Shown in pieces: positions 12,554 through 24,109 of a stretch of 64,000 nt of DNA. Made by a program: the position numbers and the translations under genes. Origin of the DNA: Polyporus tsugae (Eukaryota > Basidiomycota > Agaricomycetes > Polyporales > Polyporaceae); NCBI GenBank assembly GCA_024305745.1, contig JAHRBS010000009.1:2232001-2296000 (forward strand), in the 5' to 3' direction. Each line of letters opens with the position of its first letter. The first letter of the stretch is position 1. The notes under the pieces are model-generated. The model saw only the letters and a program-made list of their open reading frames with translations, was not told the origin of the DNA and made no database searches.

Positions 12554-13765
12554 AGCGTCCGCTCTCTCCCTTGTCAGTGGGTTTTCGAGGTATCTCGGAG
12601 GTTCATCTTCGATTATTTTGGGCTATCGGCTTCCACCACATGCTATCATCATATGATCCATCTACAGCTTGCCTTACGTGTACTTGATATGAGGACAACC
12701 TGAATTCGGATTCCAACAATTATCACGAACATTTTTCCACTACCATTTGTGCAGAGTGCGAAGGCTGGGACGACAGGATTCTCAGATAGTTCTCAGATGC
12801 TCGGGGCGCCCACGTTCCGCATTCGTATTGCATTCTGCTCGTTCCCCGATTCCACCCTCGCTATCGATTGTGCGGAGGTAAGCATGCCGTCTATACCCCG
12901 CCCGAAGCCGACCGTTTGCTTACCATCGAGGCAGTATCACTTCGCCGTGGTGCTAAAGGACCGGCATCCGTTCTCGCCTGGAACCGCGCGAAGTTCCTGT
13001 GAGCGAAGGTGAGTCAGTCGAGCTGGACTGGAGCGCCCATGTACAGTGCACCGAGTGAGGTTCTGTTCAGGATGAGAACTTCCTGGAGAAGCGCACCGGG
13101 TCCGGCTTGCTCTCGACAGTGGTACGGACAGTGCATCAAACACGCTACTTACCATCCAATCGTTCTCACCATTCGCCATCCTTTCGTGCCCACCATAGAC
13201 CCAGTGCTGAAGTGCCATAACATCCCACGCTGCCGAAGGCGCAACATGTACAGGGGACATTGAAGGATGCAAGGGAGGCTGGTCGGAAAACGCAGATGGG
13301 ATGAACTGGAAATGGATCAGAAGAAAGTGAACGAGGACTCCACTTAAAGTAAGTATGTGGTCCTTATCGATTTAAGACCGTGAAGCTTTGAAAGAACACC
13401 GCCTCCTTTCCCTCTCCGCTGATGCGTTCCGTACAACTGGTTCCAGTTTGCGAGAACCCAGACGGCTTTCGGGTGCGTTTGTTGTCACCGTGTGCGGGTA
13501 TGCGCGCGTAACTAATAATACTTCTCGCCCAGGTGTCAAAGGCGGTGGTCTGAACCCTAGCCGATCAAGACAAATCGTCAGTGAAGCTCGGTCCTCACTG
13601 TCATTGGCGGGGGACCCGTTGACAACGTTCAGTATCGGATTAATCATACTTATGCAGACTAATACAGTCACACGGCCGTCTCGAACTTGAAGAATGTGAG
13701 GCCACCAGAGGAGCTCGTCGTTCTTCCTCTTCCGTTCCACTCTTGGTCTCATCCAACTCCCTTCC
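12554..13765. other. Intergenic spacer of tandem duplication unit 2
   Basis: The first 450 bases repeat, with divergence, the sequence downstream of copy 1. The part just before 13766 matches the leader of copy 2 (AAGAATGT, CCAGAG, CTC/CTT-rich tract) but the TATA-containing segment is replaced by unrelated sequence. No gene recognised. Confidence 0.5.
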
Positions 13766-14509
13766 ATGTACAGGCTCGAGATTGTTCTGTCTTTTGCGGT
13801 TCTCGCTGGCCAGGGTGAGCCTAACCTGCTTTCCCCCAAAGCCAACTCTTGACATATGCCGCCTTGACCCCCAGCGACTGCTACGGCCATGGCTGGTGGT
13901 GCCCCTCTCGCGTCCCTCACGAAAAGGCAAACCACCTTGAACCCTTCGGATATCCCTGCTCAGTGCAAGAATCAGTGCGCTCCAGCTGTGAACTACCTTA
14001 ACGTGAGCGCACGCTTTGCCCATTATATCGCATGGAACTCACTAATCTCCATGTCGCACTTAGACGTGTGGCCAGAGCGTAACCTGCTTATGCAGCGACT
14101 CCACGAACACGGCCATCTACGACTGCCTCGAATGCGTGGTCGACGTCCATCCCACTGCGTCCGTCATGTACACTCTCCAAACCACCCTGACCGGTAAGTA
14201 TCCGGACTCAACTCCCGCTCGTCCTTTCGCATTTGCCGGACCTGGGACCTGACCATCCTACCTGCAGAGTACGAGAACAACTGTAGGACCGCTGGTGTGG
14301 AGGTCTCCCTTCTCACCCTCACCCTCCCCAATGGCTCGTCTGGTGCACCCACCGCTACTGGTGCCAGTGACCCGGTCACGACGCCAACGACGACGAGCAA
14401 CCCTAGCACAAACTCGAACCCCCTTGCCCGCAACGACGCCGGCATCATTGGTGTTTCTGTTGCTTCCGTCGTGAGTGCCGTTGGAGTCGCGATGGCTGCG
14501 CTCCTCTAG
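13766..14509 (+). CDS. CFEM-like 8-cysteine GPI-anchored secreted protein, copy 3
   Basis: Four exons, frame-checked, 182 aa: 13766-13814, 13875-14002, 14064-14193, 14268-14509. Signal peptide (MYRLEIVLSFAVLAGQ), KR site, CFEM-like domain (QCKNQC, TCGQSVTCLCSD, CLEC, NNC), short Thr-rich stalk and hydrophobic tail (GIIGVSVASVVSAVGVAMAALL). It is the most diverged of the trio. Its 3' half plus downstream flank was copied to 46725-47390. No TATA box is visible where copies 1 and 2 have one, so expression may be weaker or differently controlled; this is inference. Confidence 0.75.
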
Positions 14510-14845
14510 CGTCCGACCGCTTCTGTGGCCAATGTCGATGATGACTTGTGGCTTGGAGTTCGAACGTTGGCGGCCCTAGATTAGTTTCCATGAGGATAAC
14601 GGGCAACGATGTGCTTACCCGGTTTCCCTTGACAAGTTGCGCGATGTGTGCGGTATGGAATCCGTCTCATCGGATCTCTGAGTGCCAAACTCTTGAGTCC
14701 GCCCTTCGGACTCCTTTATAAGTCAATAATGGTGTGCTTAGTTACGTGATTGATCCATGTCTCAAATTTCAAACGGCGCTTGTAGGGACCGCAGCTACAG
14801 ATATTTATCCCGTGAGTTAGATGCATGACTCCTACATCACTTGTT
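14145..14845 (+). repeat. Donor-side copy of duplicated segment (matches 46725-47390, direct)
   Basis: From the sequence CATCCCACTGCGTC inside exon 3 of GPI-protein gene 3 to just after GTGAGTTAG downstream, this segment aligns with 46725-47390 in the same orientation, including intron 3, exon 4 and about 300 bases of 3' flank. Many scattered substitutions show it is not recent. Confidence 0.75.
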
Positions 14846-15248
14846 GGCCGTACTTACCTCGAGGCCACTTTCTCAGAACAAACGGCGGACACTGGCGAGC
14901 TCGAGGCTTGAAGCCAAGGTTAGTTAGTTGTTGAAACAATATCGCATGTCGACATTAGCAACATTCTTTTCTTCAGATCGTCTCCCACGGTATCAGTCCA
15001 AGGGACATACCAGCAGAGGCTCCCTCGAGGTCCATCCATTCCAGCCTGAGGTGCTCCTAGGCTTACCGGACCTTCAAAGTTGTCTTGTCCTGCTAACATG
15101 AGCAACTCGCAGAGATCTTTTCGGGACAATCAATCAATCTCGTGCCCCTACCTCACACAGGCTCGACACGGCATCAAGCCGTGTATCAACTCCGCACTGC
15201 AGGGCCATACTACGTGAGCAGCAATCCCAACCAATCGCGGAACGAGAT
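14846..15248. other. Intergenic, upstream of F-box gene 1
   Basis: Begins where similarity to the 46.7-47.4 kb copy ends. Holds the presumed promoter of the F-box gene at 15249; no TATA box or other motif stands out. Confidence 0.4.
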
Positions 15249-17000
15249 ATGGAAGAGGCTGCAGTCGTCGAAGAGATGGCTCACTCCCGTTGGGAACTGA
15301 GAAACCGCCCGCTCCCCATCAACAACCTCCCCAACGAACTCCTCGTACGGATCTTCCTCGAATTCCGGGATGTAACCGAGGGACCGCTGTGGGCTCTCAG
15401 GTCGAGGGTTGGACATACCAAATCGTTCCACATAGGCTGGCAGGGTCTCATGCTGGTATGCCGCCACTGGCGCGATGTATTGGTCTCAACTCCAGCGTTT
15501 TGGCGGAAGGTCCACGTCAGAATGGACGGCCCCACCGATTGGACAGAGCTTTGCCTCGCTCTTTCTGCCTCGGCCTCTATCGACGTCTACGCCAACCCAG
15601 ATCTGCGGAGAGAGTTTTCGCTCGACATTCTTTATCCCCATGTGCATAGATTTCGGAGTTTCCGTTTCGGCACTGCCAACTGTCCTCGCTTGCTCGCTAC
15701 ACTCCCGCACCTCTTCGGCAACGGCATGCCTCTTCTCGAGGACCTCTACTTCGTTGCCCATAGGCTTTCCACCACGAAAGAGGACATAGACATCCAGCTT
15801 ACCTCGCAACGGTTCCCCCGTCTTCGAGCTCTATCGTTATCCGGAATGGTCTCGCCTCAAGATGTCTCCCTGCATGCCCAGCTTCGGACGCTGTCGTTGT
15901 CCGGCTGCTCCCACAATCTATCCTTCGGCCGCTTTCTCGACGTCCTCGCAGCAAGCGCACAGCTGGAGGAGCTGTCCCTTAGAGCTGCCCTCCACCTTTT
16001 CCCGGACGATTGGGTGAGGGTGGCCGCCGTTCCTCTCAGAGCGCCGATATCCTTCCCTCGCCTCCGCGAACTCCGGCTCGAAGAGCATGGGATCGTGCGC
16101 ACGTCCCTGTTCCTAGCCCACTTGCACCTCCACCCTTCCGTCGCTCTCTGGATTGAAGGGAACTTTGAAGAGAGCGACTACGTCGACGGTTCTCCCGATA
16201 CCGAGAACTCCATCAGTGCCATGCTGCCGCCCGACCACATCGTCACTCTTCCTGCCCTCTCTATCGCCACGACAGTCAACATGGAGGTCTGGGGAGACCA
16301 GTACGAGATCAGCTGTGGTACTCCAAGGACCGAAACGAAGAAGGACATTCCGAACGCGATCCTCATGTTAACCAATAGTGGCCGTCGTGGATGGGATTGT
16401 TTCATGGAGCAGGGGCTCGACGATCTCGTCAACGCATTCGGACGCTCTCCTCTAACTCGCCTGAACGTCGAGGGAGATCACCGCCACGCTTCGCCGGATG
16501 CATGGACAAGAGTCTTCCAGACGTTTCCCCTCCTTGAGGTGCTCGACGTCGGAAGCGGGGAGGCCGACGTCCGAAGTGGGGAGGCCGACGTCTCCGTAGA
16601 GACCGTATTTCTTGGACTTCATGCCGCTTCCATCGCGGCGACCCAGACGGACTTAGGTTCGTCGGTTGCCTGCCCGAACCTCAAGACCGTCAATGTCGAA
16701 GGAAAGGGGACGGTGGAGACGTATGAGTCGATGCTCGACTGTTTCCGGTATCGCGCGGAGAAAGAAGCTGCCTTAGAGACCCTCAACTTGGGTTTCGTGC
16801 TCCATGCGGACGATGTGCCCTCGGATGTACGTCGCGCCTACATCAAGGATTTGCGCGACGTCGTGGGCTATGTCTCTCGCTGGGTGCGTTCCGGTTCGGA
16901 CTTGATTTTTGCCTCCGAATCAGAGGACTCAGAATCGGAAGCGGAGGGCCCGGAGTCGGGATCGGACGGGTCAGAGAGCGACGAGTCAGGAGTGGCATAA
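15249..17000 (+). CDS. F-box/LRR-type protein 1
   Basis: Single-exon ORF of 583 aa. An F-box lies at about residues 22-70 (PINNLPNELLVRIFLEF, then LMLVCRHWRDVLVSTPAFW), followed by degenerate leucine-rich repeats (LRALSLSG, LRTLSLSGCSHNLSF, LEELSLR, LRELRLEE and others) and an acidic Ser/Glu-rich C terminus. F-box proteins bind Skp1 in SCF ubiquitin ligases; the LRR part would choose the substrate, which is unknown. It shares the overall plan and motifs (SPQD, SHxLSF, FPLLE, NVFLGLHAAS-like) with the F-box genes at 29-46 kb but is clearly more distant. A 21-nt in-frame tandem duplication (about 16550-16591) gives the repeated GSGEADV/RSGEADV. Apparently intact. Confidence 0.85.
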   Translation: MEEAAVVEEMAHSRWELRNRPLPINNLPNELLVRIFLEFRDVTEGPLWALRSRVGHTKSFHIGWQGLMLVCRHWRDVLVSTPAFWRKVHVRMDGPTDWTELCLALSASASIDVYANPDLRREFSLDILYPHVHRFRSFRFGTANCPRLLATLPHLFGNGMPLLEDLYFVAHRLSTTKEDIDIQLTSQRFPRLRALSLSGMVSPQDVSLHAQLRTLSLSGCSHNLSFGRFLDVLAASAQLEELSLRAALHLFPDDWVRVAAVPLRAPISFPRLRELRLEEHGIVRTSLFLAHLHLHPSVALWIEGNFEESDYVDGSPDTENSISAMLPPDHIVTLPALSIATTVNMEVWGDQYEISCGTPRTETKKDIPNAILMLTNSGRRGWDCFMEQGLDDLVNAFGRSPLTRLNVEGDHRHASPDAWTRVFQTFPLLEVLDVGSGEADVRSGEADVSVETVFLGLHAASIAATQTDLGSSVACPNLKTVNVEGKGTVETYESMLDCFRYRAEKEAALETLNLGFVLHADDVPSDVRRAYIKDLRDVVGYVSRWVRSGSDLIFASESEDSESEAEGPESGSDGSESDESGVA

Positions 17001-17158
17001 GGAGAACGGTGCTCGCCGGGCTACTATAATCACTACGATATCGGTTGATTTTGATTTGACATGTGTTCGACCTCTGAGTCGGGCGGGAAAGGGCCATCAA
17101 GCTGTACATGATGGCTGTAACAACGTATATCCTACTATCCTACTATCAACGACTTCCA

Positions 17159-18716
17159 CTAGTCATGTAACATGTCTTCGAGCTCTTCCACCAGCGAGGC
17201 AAGCGACGCCCTATATACCTCCATCGTCCTCCGGTATGCTCTCTTATCCATCGTCTTCATAGAAACCCACAAGTTATCCAGCTTTGGTAGACCACTCATA
17301 GCGCGGCGCTGAAGGACCGTCACCATCGTTTCGATGAGACCTGGGCACCAGTCCAGGCATCCGATGTCCAAACAACGAAGTCGAGGAAGGATAATCGCTC
17401 CCAGTCGGTCCACCCCGGCGTCATCCATACCGTCTGCCTCCGTTGTAGCTCCCGTACTATTTGCATCCAGTCCGGACTCATCATACGGTGATTGTCCGAG
17501 CGCCCCAATCACAGCGGGTAGAGGTGAGTGATTCCCGTCGAGCTCGAAGTGCTGTACGGTGGGGAAGGCAGTGAACAGCCGCACCCACGCATCGAAATGG
17601 CGGACGTGCTTAAGCTTGTACTCGCCGACGACGTGAAGGCGGTCGATGGGGGCTCCGGAAAAGATGATCGAGAACTCGCGAAGCGCGCTCTCGAGGTAGA
17701 ACGACCACGTCGGGAGTGGGCCGAGTTGGAGACCGAGCGTGATTTTTGGCCCGGCGAACCACCCCATGTGCCCCACTAGTTCGCAACTATCGTACCAGTT
17801 CTGGATTTCCCCGAAATTGACCAAACGAAGGAGCGGGAGGGCGCTTGTATCCTGGGGTAGTAGCGAGAGGAACGCATCTGCAGTGTCCTGGTGGCATCGA
17901 GGATGTGGCCGACGATATTGATGTCGGTGTGGGCACCCAAAGGAATCGGGACAGGAGATTCGGTCTGTCATGGATGCTCAACTCGCACAAGTGCGGAAAA
18001 GGAGATGGAGATGGATGGGCCGTGGTTGCCCTCAGCCGTCGTCGAAGGGCCCTGCCGCAATACGGAGAAGAAGTGGTGGAGTCGAAGCTCACGTAGTTCG
18101 ACGCACTCCGAAAGGGCGCCCAATAGCTGCTCGAATGTGGCGGAGCTATCTCCGCAAGTACATTCTTGGAGATCCAGGCGACGTAGTTTGGGCAACATGG
18201 TGGGGATCCACGGAATAGTGCATGAGGAAAGGCGTAGTGAGCGGAGGGCAGGCAATCGTTCAGGCGATAGGTTCAGCCCTCCGCCAGACTTGACGAGAAC
18301 GTCTAGGTCTGATAAGAGCGGCATGCTGAGATGGAAGATAGCGTCCAGTACCGGCCCCACGAACTGGATGGCGGGAAAAAAATAGAACGGAGGCGATGGG
18401 TGTGCGAAAGCAAAAGGACTACACAGTCGGAAATGCTGAGGCTGGAAGCAGTTTGGTGGAAGACGAGATCAAGGGGAAGGTCCTCGGAGCGGGATAGGAC
18501 TAGCTTGAACCACTCGGTGTGACGCGGCACCTTCGTGGCCTGCCAGAGACATGGGGTGGAGACTGCAAGTTCGCGCCAATGGCGACACACGAGCATGAGC
18601 TCGGCACCATCACAGGCGTATGCACGCCGAGGAATCGACTCGTATTCGGAACGCAAGGCGTTGTGGCGAAGAAAGATTTGTATCAAGATCTCGTTGGGCA
18701 AGCTATCCACGGACAT
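17159..18716 (-). pseudogene. F-box protein 2, frameshifted
   Basis: Reading from 18716, an F-box (MSVDSLPNEILIQIFL ... LMLVCRHWRELAVSTPCLW) continues into LRR-like sequence, but the frame changes at least three times: at the T7 run (plus-strand A7, 18376-18382), at a T4 run (plus-strand 17997-18000) where homologues have ISFPHL with T3, and again near 17900-17960. After correction the remaining frame (LLRLVNFGEIQNWY ... VEELEDMLHD) runs to a stop at 17159. No plausible intron explains the first two shifts. Either a decayed gene or, for the homopolymer sites, assembly errors. It is convergent with F-box gene 1, 158 bp apart. Confidence 0.7.
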
Positions 18717-19150
18717 CGCAGGACGGGCCTCGACTCAGAGACGGCCGGGTGTCTGTTGGGATCTGTGTGAGATTATCAGCTCGAGCTTGAAGGAAAAGCA
18801 GCTCACCGAGGACTCGTCACCGTGAAGTTGGGCAACGGGGATGCTCCTGTCCCAGCTGGTGGATATCGATAGAGGGATGCAAAACACGCCGTTGATACGG
18901 GTTCGCGGCATCCGATACCACCAGATGTCTGATATTCCCGTAGGGTGCGTGTGGGACAACGGCAACGTGACCCTGTTACGTAAACGCCTTCGACAACAGT
19001 TTTTTAACCCTACGGGCAGTCCTAGACAAGAGTATGCAGTGTAAGCGACAAACATATTGCAGCGTGCCAATATATTGATGCTTCGACCATTGGTATTGCC
19101 GCCCGTCCAGTAACTCGATCGAGATGTGTATACGCTGCCCTGCAGGTCTT
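18717..19150. other. Intergenic
   Basis: Upstream of the F-box pseudogene and downstream of the DUF6533-type pseudogene. Similarity to the copy at 47.4 kb starts near 19150. Nothing recognised. Confidence 0.4.
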
Positions 19151-19238
19151 ATCGCATTCAGTATGCAGAAGAACAATGCAGAACGAGAGCACGGCGTAGG
19201 ACTACACGAACCTCACGTCACTCTGAGCTTCTCGTGAT

Positions 19239-20300
19239 TCACCACCCATCCGTCCGGGTCGTCCACACAGCAACGGGCGGATATGTTGCAGTAAAATGGA
19301 TAGTGCTCTGGGCACCGATCCCCGAGGTAGTCGCACCTAAATCGCTGCTATATCGTTCCGGAAACAGGATCGCTTCCTGCATGCGCAGAAAGAGGCGCGA
19401 ATCAAACAGAAGGCAGCGCGCCGGACCACCTGAACACACGCATGTCAGCGAGCGCGCCGGACACGACGAGGAAGACGCACGGCACAACGATGTTGATGTA
19501 CCGGTTGTAATGCGACCAGATGACGGTGTTGATCACGAGCTCGATGAAAACCCTGAACGTCGGCGAGGGGTTCGCACGTCAGTCCACAGACGTCCACACT
19601 GGCGTGCGGTGCCAGCGACTCGGACTCACCCAACGAAATATACCAGACTGGGCCCGGGGGACGACCGTCAGCAGTGTTCGGCTCCGAGAGCACCGGCGTG
19701 GCGTACCTGTCTCGCGCGAACACTTTGACCAGCTTTCCCGAATTGAAATCCTTGTTGACGGTGCTTGTCCTCTGCCGCCAGAAACGGTCCAACCAGTTTT
19801 CGTCAAACGCCTTCCACAGGACCATGATGCACAATATCGGCTCGTACACCAATGCCGGCAGCCAGAAGACTGCGGAGATCGAGAATATGCCAGTGTAGTA
19901 GCATCCTGTGTTGGTCGAGATGACGGGCAGCCCTGTCAGGTGGAGTATGAGACAAGTCACTTTCGACACGCGTGTACGATATAAACATACCTGTGATGTC
20001 GGCGAGGGTAATTCCTATGAATATTGCCATGACTGTGACTTCGGCCAGACAGCAGCACGTCAGGAATAGCCGTACCCGCCTCCTCTTCTGGTAGAGGGCG
20101 TAGACCTAACCTCGCCATAGTCGGTACTGATGAGGGGCAGAGAACACGGTGGAGATGACTCACACGCAGCTGGAGAATCACTTTCCAAGCACGAATGTCA
20201 ACGCCAGTAGGGCCGTGTCGATCATATAGGTGAGTTGGCTCACCTTGAACCGCGAGAGTCGAAACGACGACGACGAAACCGTGAGATGTCCGCCAGATGT
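19239..20300 (-). pseudogene. DUF6533-type integral membrane protein, copy A, 5'-truncated and frameshifted
   Basis: Coding traces in order: ILQLR joined to VYALYQKRRRVRLFL (an intron in between), MAIFIGITLADIT, GLPVISTNTGCYYTG, FWLPALVYEPILCIMVLW, WLDRFWRQRT, LVKVFARD, then FIELVINTVIWSHYN and INIVVPCVFLVV, each a membrane helix or loop of the basidiomycete DUF6533 family (usually 300-350 aa, about seven helices). The N-terminal DUF6533 domain itself is not found upstream. Near 19418 a 2-base deletion relative to copy B (47.5-49.1 kb) shifts frame and gives an in-frame TGA just before the conserved LFLRMQEAI segment. Function of the family is unknown; receptor-like or transporter-like roles are guesses. 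Confidence 0.65.
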
Positions 20301-21318
20301 CGCCCACCCCCGACATCGGCTACACATCATCTGGTTCGGCTGGGCGTGTACGAGATGTTGTGCACCTTCCCCTCGGCGTGAGGACGTCGTCCGCAAGCAC
20401 GGACTGGTGAGATTGCTCACTGTATTTCACCTTTAACGAGCGAGGTGTCGAGCTTTCTCATAGCGTCGCACGCAACAGTTCCGGGAGATCGTGGCCACGA
20501 AGCATGGAGCCTCGCTTGTGGTCGAACTGCTTGTTGACAAGTGAGTGTTGTGCACCCGAGCACCATCGGAGGCGGCCGCGTGGGATTCGGACCTTGAAGA
20601 GCTTTCGAGAACGGCCGGGCAGCGTCATGCGGACCACGAGGCTAGTTAATAGAAGTAGCACGGTGGAGACATACTCAGTAAAGCTCTAAGGAGTCTGGCG
20701 GTGCGACGCAGGCAGAGCAAGTGCCGAGAGTAGTCAGTAATAGTCGGAGCTTGTTCTGAGTGCTGGCTGAGTTCCACGACGAGCCACCTGCCCCTGCCAA
20801 AACTCAAACTTTCAGGCGGCGCCTGTAATGACACTTCGAATTCGGCGGGGGCCGGTGTACTTACATATGTCGTTGCGATGGCGTGGCAAACTTGCTTCAC
20901 AAACTGACGCAAACGGCTGCCAAAGCAGTACGTAGCTGTAGCGTATCCCCGGATGTGACTCGTTTCAAGTTCGTGCGTGGCATTCTTACGGTGAAGAGGC
21001 TCAACGGAAGAGAATCTCAGGCTGTCCGTCCGTTCGCTCAGGCTATAGGTATGTGATACGATTTGTACTTGTGGATCCCGTGGCTGAACGACCCGCATAC
21101 TGCCTCCACCGCTGGGAAGTACTACTAGCCCCGGCACGGTTGTCTCGAACAATGCATACCCAGCTTTGCATCGTCGGAACATGATCTCCCCTATACCACA
21201 ATATACTGATACATCTATACGAACCGAGCCACATACCCCACCTTGTACATCTTCCTACTCCGAGTCACCCCAGCCGCAGCCAGACATCGATATCCGACTC
21301 GGAGTCGCCTCGCCGCAT
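20301..21318. other. Intergenic
   Basis: Should have held the missing 5' part of the DUF6533-type gene, but no helix or intron pattern from that family can be read. Several frames of 60-180 codons exist on both strands without recognisable content. Confidence 0.4.
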
Positions 21319-23478
21319 TCACGCCTGTCCGCGCACCTCAACAAGAGCGGCCAACTCTCCGCGCACGGTGACGAAGTAGTCCTTGAACCCGCGATCGTAG
21401 TCCTCCAACACCCACCCTTTCACCGGCCGCAGCTTGATGCGCTGGAGGATCGCGCACATGACCGTCCGCATCTCCTGCATCGCGAGCGCCTTCCCGACGC
21501 AGTTCATCGGACCGATCGAGAACGGCATGAACGCCGTTTCGTTGTGCGCGTAACCTGGGCCGTGGCACAGCGAACGGCTGTCAGACTTCGGGAGCCAGCG
21601 CTCGGGGAGGAACGCCTCGGGCGAGGGCGAGAAGTTGTTCGGGTCGAGGTGCATCGAGTAAGCGTTCATCCAGAACGCCGTGCCCGCAGGGAGGTACCTG
21701 GATGAGTGGAATCACTCTTAATTGAGTGCGTTACACAGTAATTCAGCGAGACGTACACTCCGTCCACCGTGATACCGTTGCCGTTCCGAGGTACCTGGCG
21801 CTGAGTGCAATTGGGGACAGCCGGGAAGATACGTAGCGTCTCGTTACTGGAAGAAGCGTCAGCGATCGCGCACGTAGCCTCCAGAGGTAGTTCCCTACAT
21901 TACCCCGGTAAGGTAGTGCATCTCTCGGTGGTGCTTAGTGTGGAGAGCTTCGCCAGGCGGATAGTACTTGTCGACCTCCTCCTGCAGCCTCTCGTACGTC
22001 TCAGGGTGAGCGAAAAGACAAGCGAAGAGGCTCGTCATCGTGCTGGCGACCGTGTCCGAGCCGGCGACCATCGCGAGGATGCCGTCGCTGACGAGCTGCT
22101 GGAAGGGCGGCCGGGGATGCTTCAAGTCCTGTACGTCCTCGTAGTTCTGTACCGAGCTTAGCGTGAAATTTCCTATGACACCTTTAGACCACACTTACCA
22201 GATAGTGGAACAAGTCACGTGTAACAGAGCCTCGCTGGAGGCGGCGAGCGGCGCTGTCCTTGCACTTTCCGAGGAAGTCCTTGCTACCTGTCATGACGAA
22301 GGGGATACGTCCGAGCAAGACCCCGAACCATGGCACGTGCCCGAAGAACGTCGCATTCCTGAGAGGTGTTCAGCTCGCGCTTCTAACCCATGCAGGACGC
22401 GTTGTTACCTGGCTGATTTCTCCAAGCCTTGCCAGAAACTGGTGTCTCCCTTCCCACTGAGCATCTCGGAGGTTCCTCCTCCGAAACTAGCATGTGCTGT
22501 CAGAATAATATTCCCAAATGAATAGATGGAGAACTCACGCCATGTCAGACATGAAGTCGTACCTGGCAGAACACGTGAAGGCAACTGATTAGTACCGACG
22601 ACCCTCAATGCCGCGCAGCAAAAAGGACTCACGTGAAGTAGCCAAACCAGTGGTCGAGCAGGACCCCTCCCTTATGCTCCTCGATTCGACTCACAAGCTG
22701 GCTCGCCCTCTTCGCGATCTGGTCCTCGTATCCCTTCAACGCGGCAGGGCTCAGGCCTCTGTTCCAAGCTCGCCGCCGCTGGATGTGGAGCTCCGTGTCC
22801 TGCAGCGCGATCATGGCGAGGTTCCTGTCGGAGAGAAACCTTCCGAGCTGCTCTGTGCAAAGCCTAGCGTCAGCCTCCCTCCGTCGATCAAAATAGCATG
22901 CAGACGTACGAGGTCCCTTGGGGAGACCGGACCCTCCGATGAGGGTGTTCGCCGTTGACGGTTTGCGAATCACGACGGTGTTCGGACCTGCCAGTGTAGG
23001 TTCGACCTGTCAGCCGCAGCGTCACAGCGTAGCTCGCCCGCAAGCCCACCTATCCGAACTACGTCCCCGTAACGATCATGGAGCGCCTTGAGGTAGTGCT
23101 GTTGGCGTCCGCCCGTGCTCACGTACGCCATCCAGAAGCCGGACAGCTTGCTGATGAGCGGGCCGGGGTAGCGCGCGAGGGGATGGAACGGGGAGAGTCG
23201 ATAGGCGAAGATCGAACCAGCCAGAGTAGCCAAGTAGAGCGCAAGGCATTGAAGGAATGAGCCCAGGGTGGGAGTCGCAGAATGACCCTTGTAGAACGGC
23301 ACGGAAACAATCAAGGCGGGTGGGGCGAAGAGAGCCAGTCCATAGAAGGCGAAAGCGTACGTCTCATAGCGACGAAGGAGCTGATGCACGGCCTAGGAGA
23401 GCGATGGTGAATTATCAGGCAGGATCGTGGCTAGAGAAAACGCACCAGAGCCGCGAAGATAGGTAGTTTCACGTCCAT
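21319..23478 (-). CDS. Cytochrome P450 monooxygenase
   Basis: Ten exons, frame-checked, 550 aa: 23478-23446, 23392-23050, 22987-22910, 22852-22633, 22562-22539, 22486-22409, 22358-22199, 22146-21899, 21846-21757, 21697-21319. N-terminal hydrophobic segments anchor it in the ER, then the proline hinge (PFHPLARYPGP), ELHIQRRRAWNRG (C-helix W/R), YDFMSDMAFGGG, the I-helix AGSDTVAST (oxygen activation), NETLR (ExxR), FLPERW (PERF-type) and the haem-binding FSIGPMNCVGKA with the ligand cysteine near residue 490. All signature residues are present, so it is probably active. Fungal P450s of this general shape hydroxylate hydrophobic secondary metabolites or xenobiotics; substrate and CYP family cannot be told from here. 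No biosynthetic partner genes adjoin it. Confidence 0.9.
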
Positions 23479-24109
23479 GGCAATGAGATCGCGGTATGGG
23501 TGGCCTTGACGAGTGGCGTTGAACGAAGCAAGGTGCCACTGGTTGACAAGATATAAACGATTGGGAGGACGCTATCGCCCCAGGCAATGGAGAAAACCTT
23601 GTATACTGAGCGCCAGAAGGTCAGGGGTGTGAGGAGACCGTCGCAGCTGCAGAATCGTCCCACTGATTGCTGAATACCACGCCACTACGGTGCAAGGTTT
23701 CTCGTGGCGTGGAAGATAGATGTTTCCGATGAGAAGTGCCTATAAGGTGGAACAACATGGACGCCGACATTGCGGCGCACTGCGGACGTCAGTGTGAATG
23801 TTCAGGGTGTTCATACCAGACGCGAACGCCTTACCGTCACGCTGAGCGACATGCTATAGCGCTCCGGCGGCGGTAGTCGGTCTCGAGGGTTGATAAAGGG
23901 TTATCGACTAATGAGGAGCGCGAGTTGTTGGTAAAACGCTTACAGGTTTTGATGCCTATGCATGGGTACCATTTTCGAGTCCCCGGAAACATCCAACGGG
24001 GCCACAAAGGTGAGAAACGAATGGTTTGGGCTGGCTGGATTTACGCGTCGACTCAATAGAGCAAGGTTGAGCGGTACTCGCTGGGGCGATCACGCACATG
24101 GAGCCCGAA
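23479..24109. other. Intergenic, P450 promoter side
   Basis: Upstream of the P450 start and before the left edge of the inverted repeat at 24110. No motif recognised. Confidence 0.4.
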
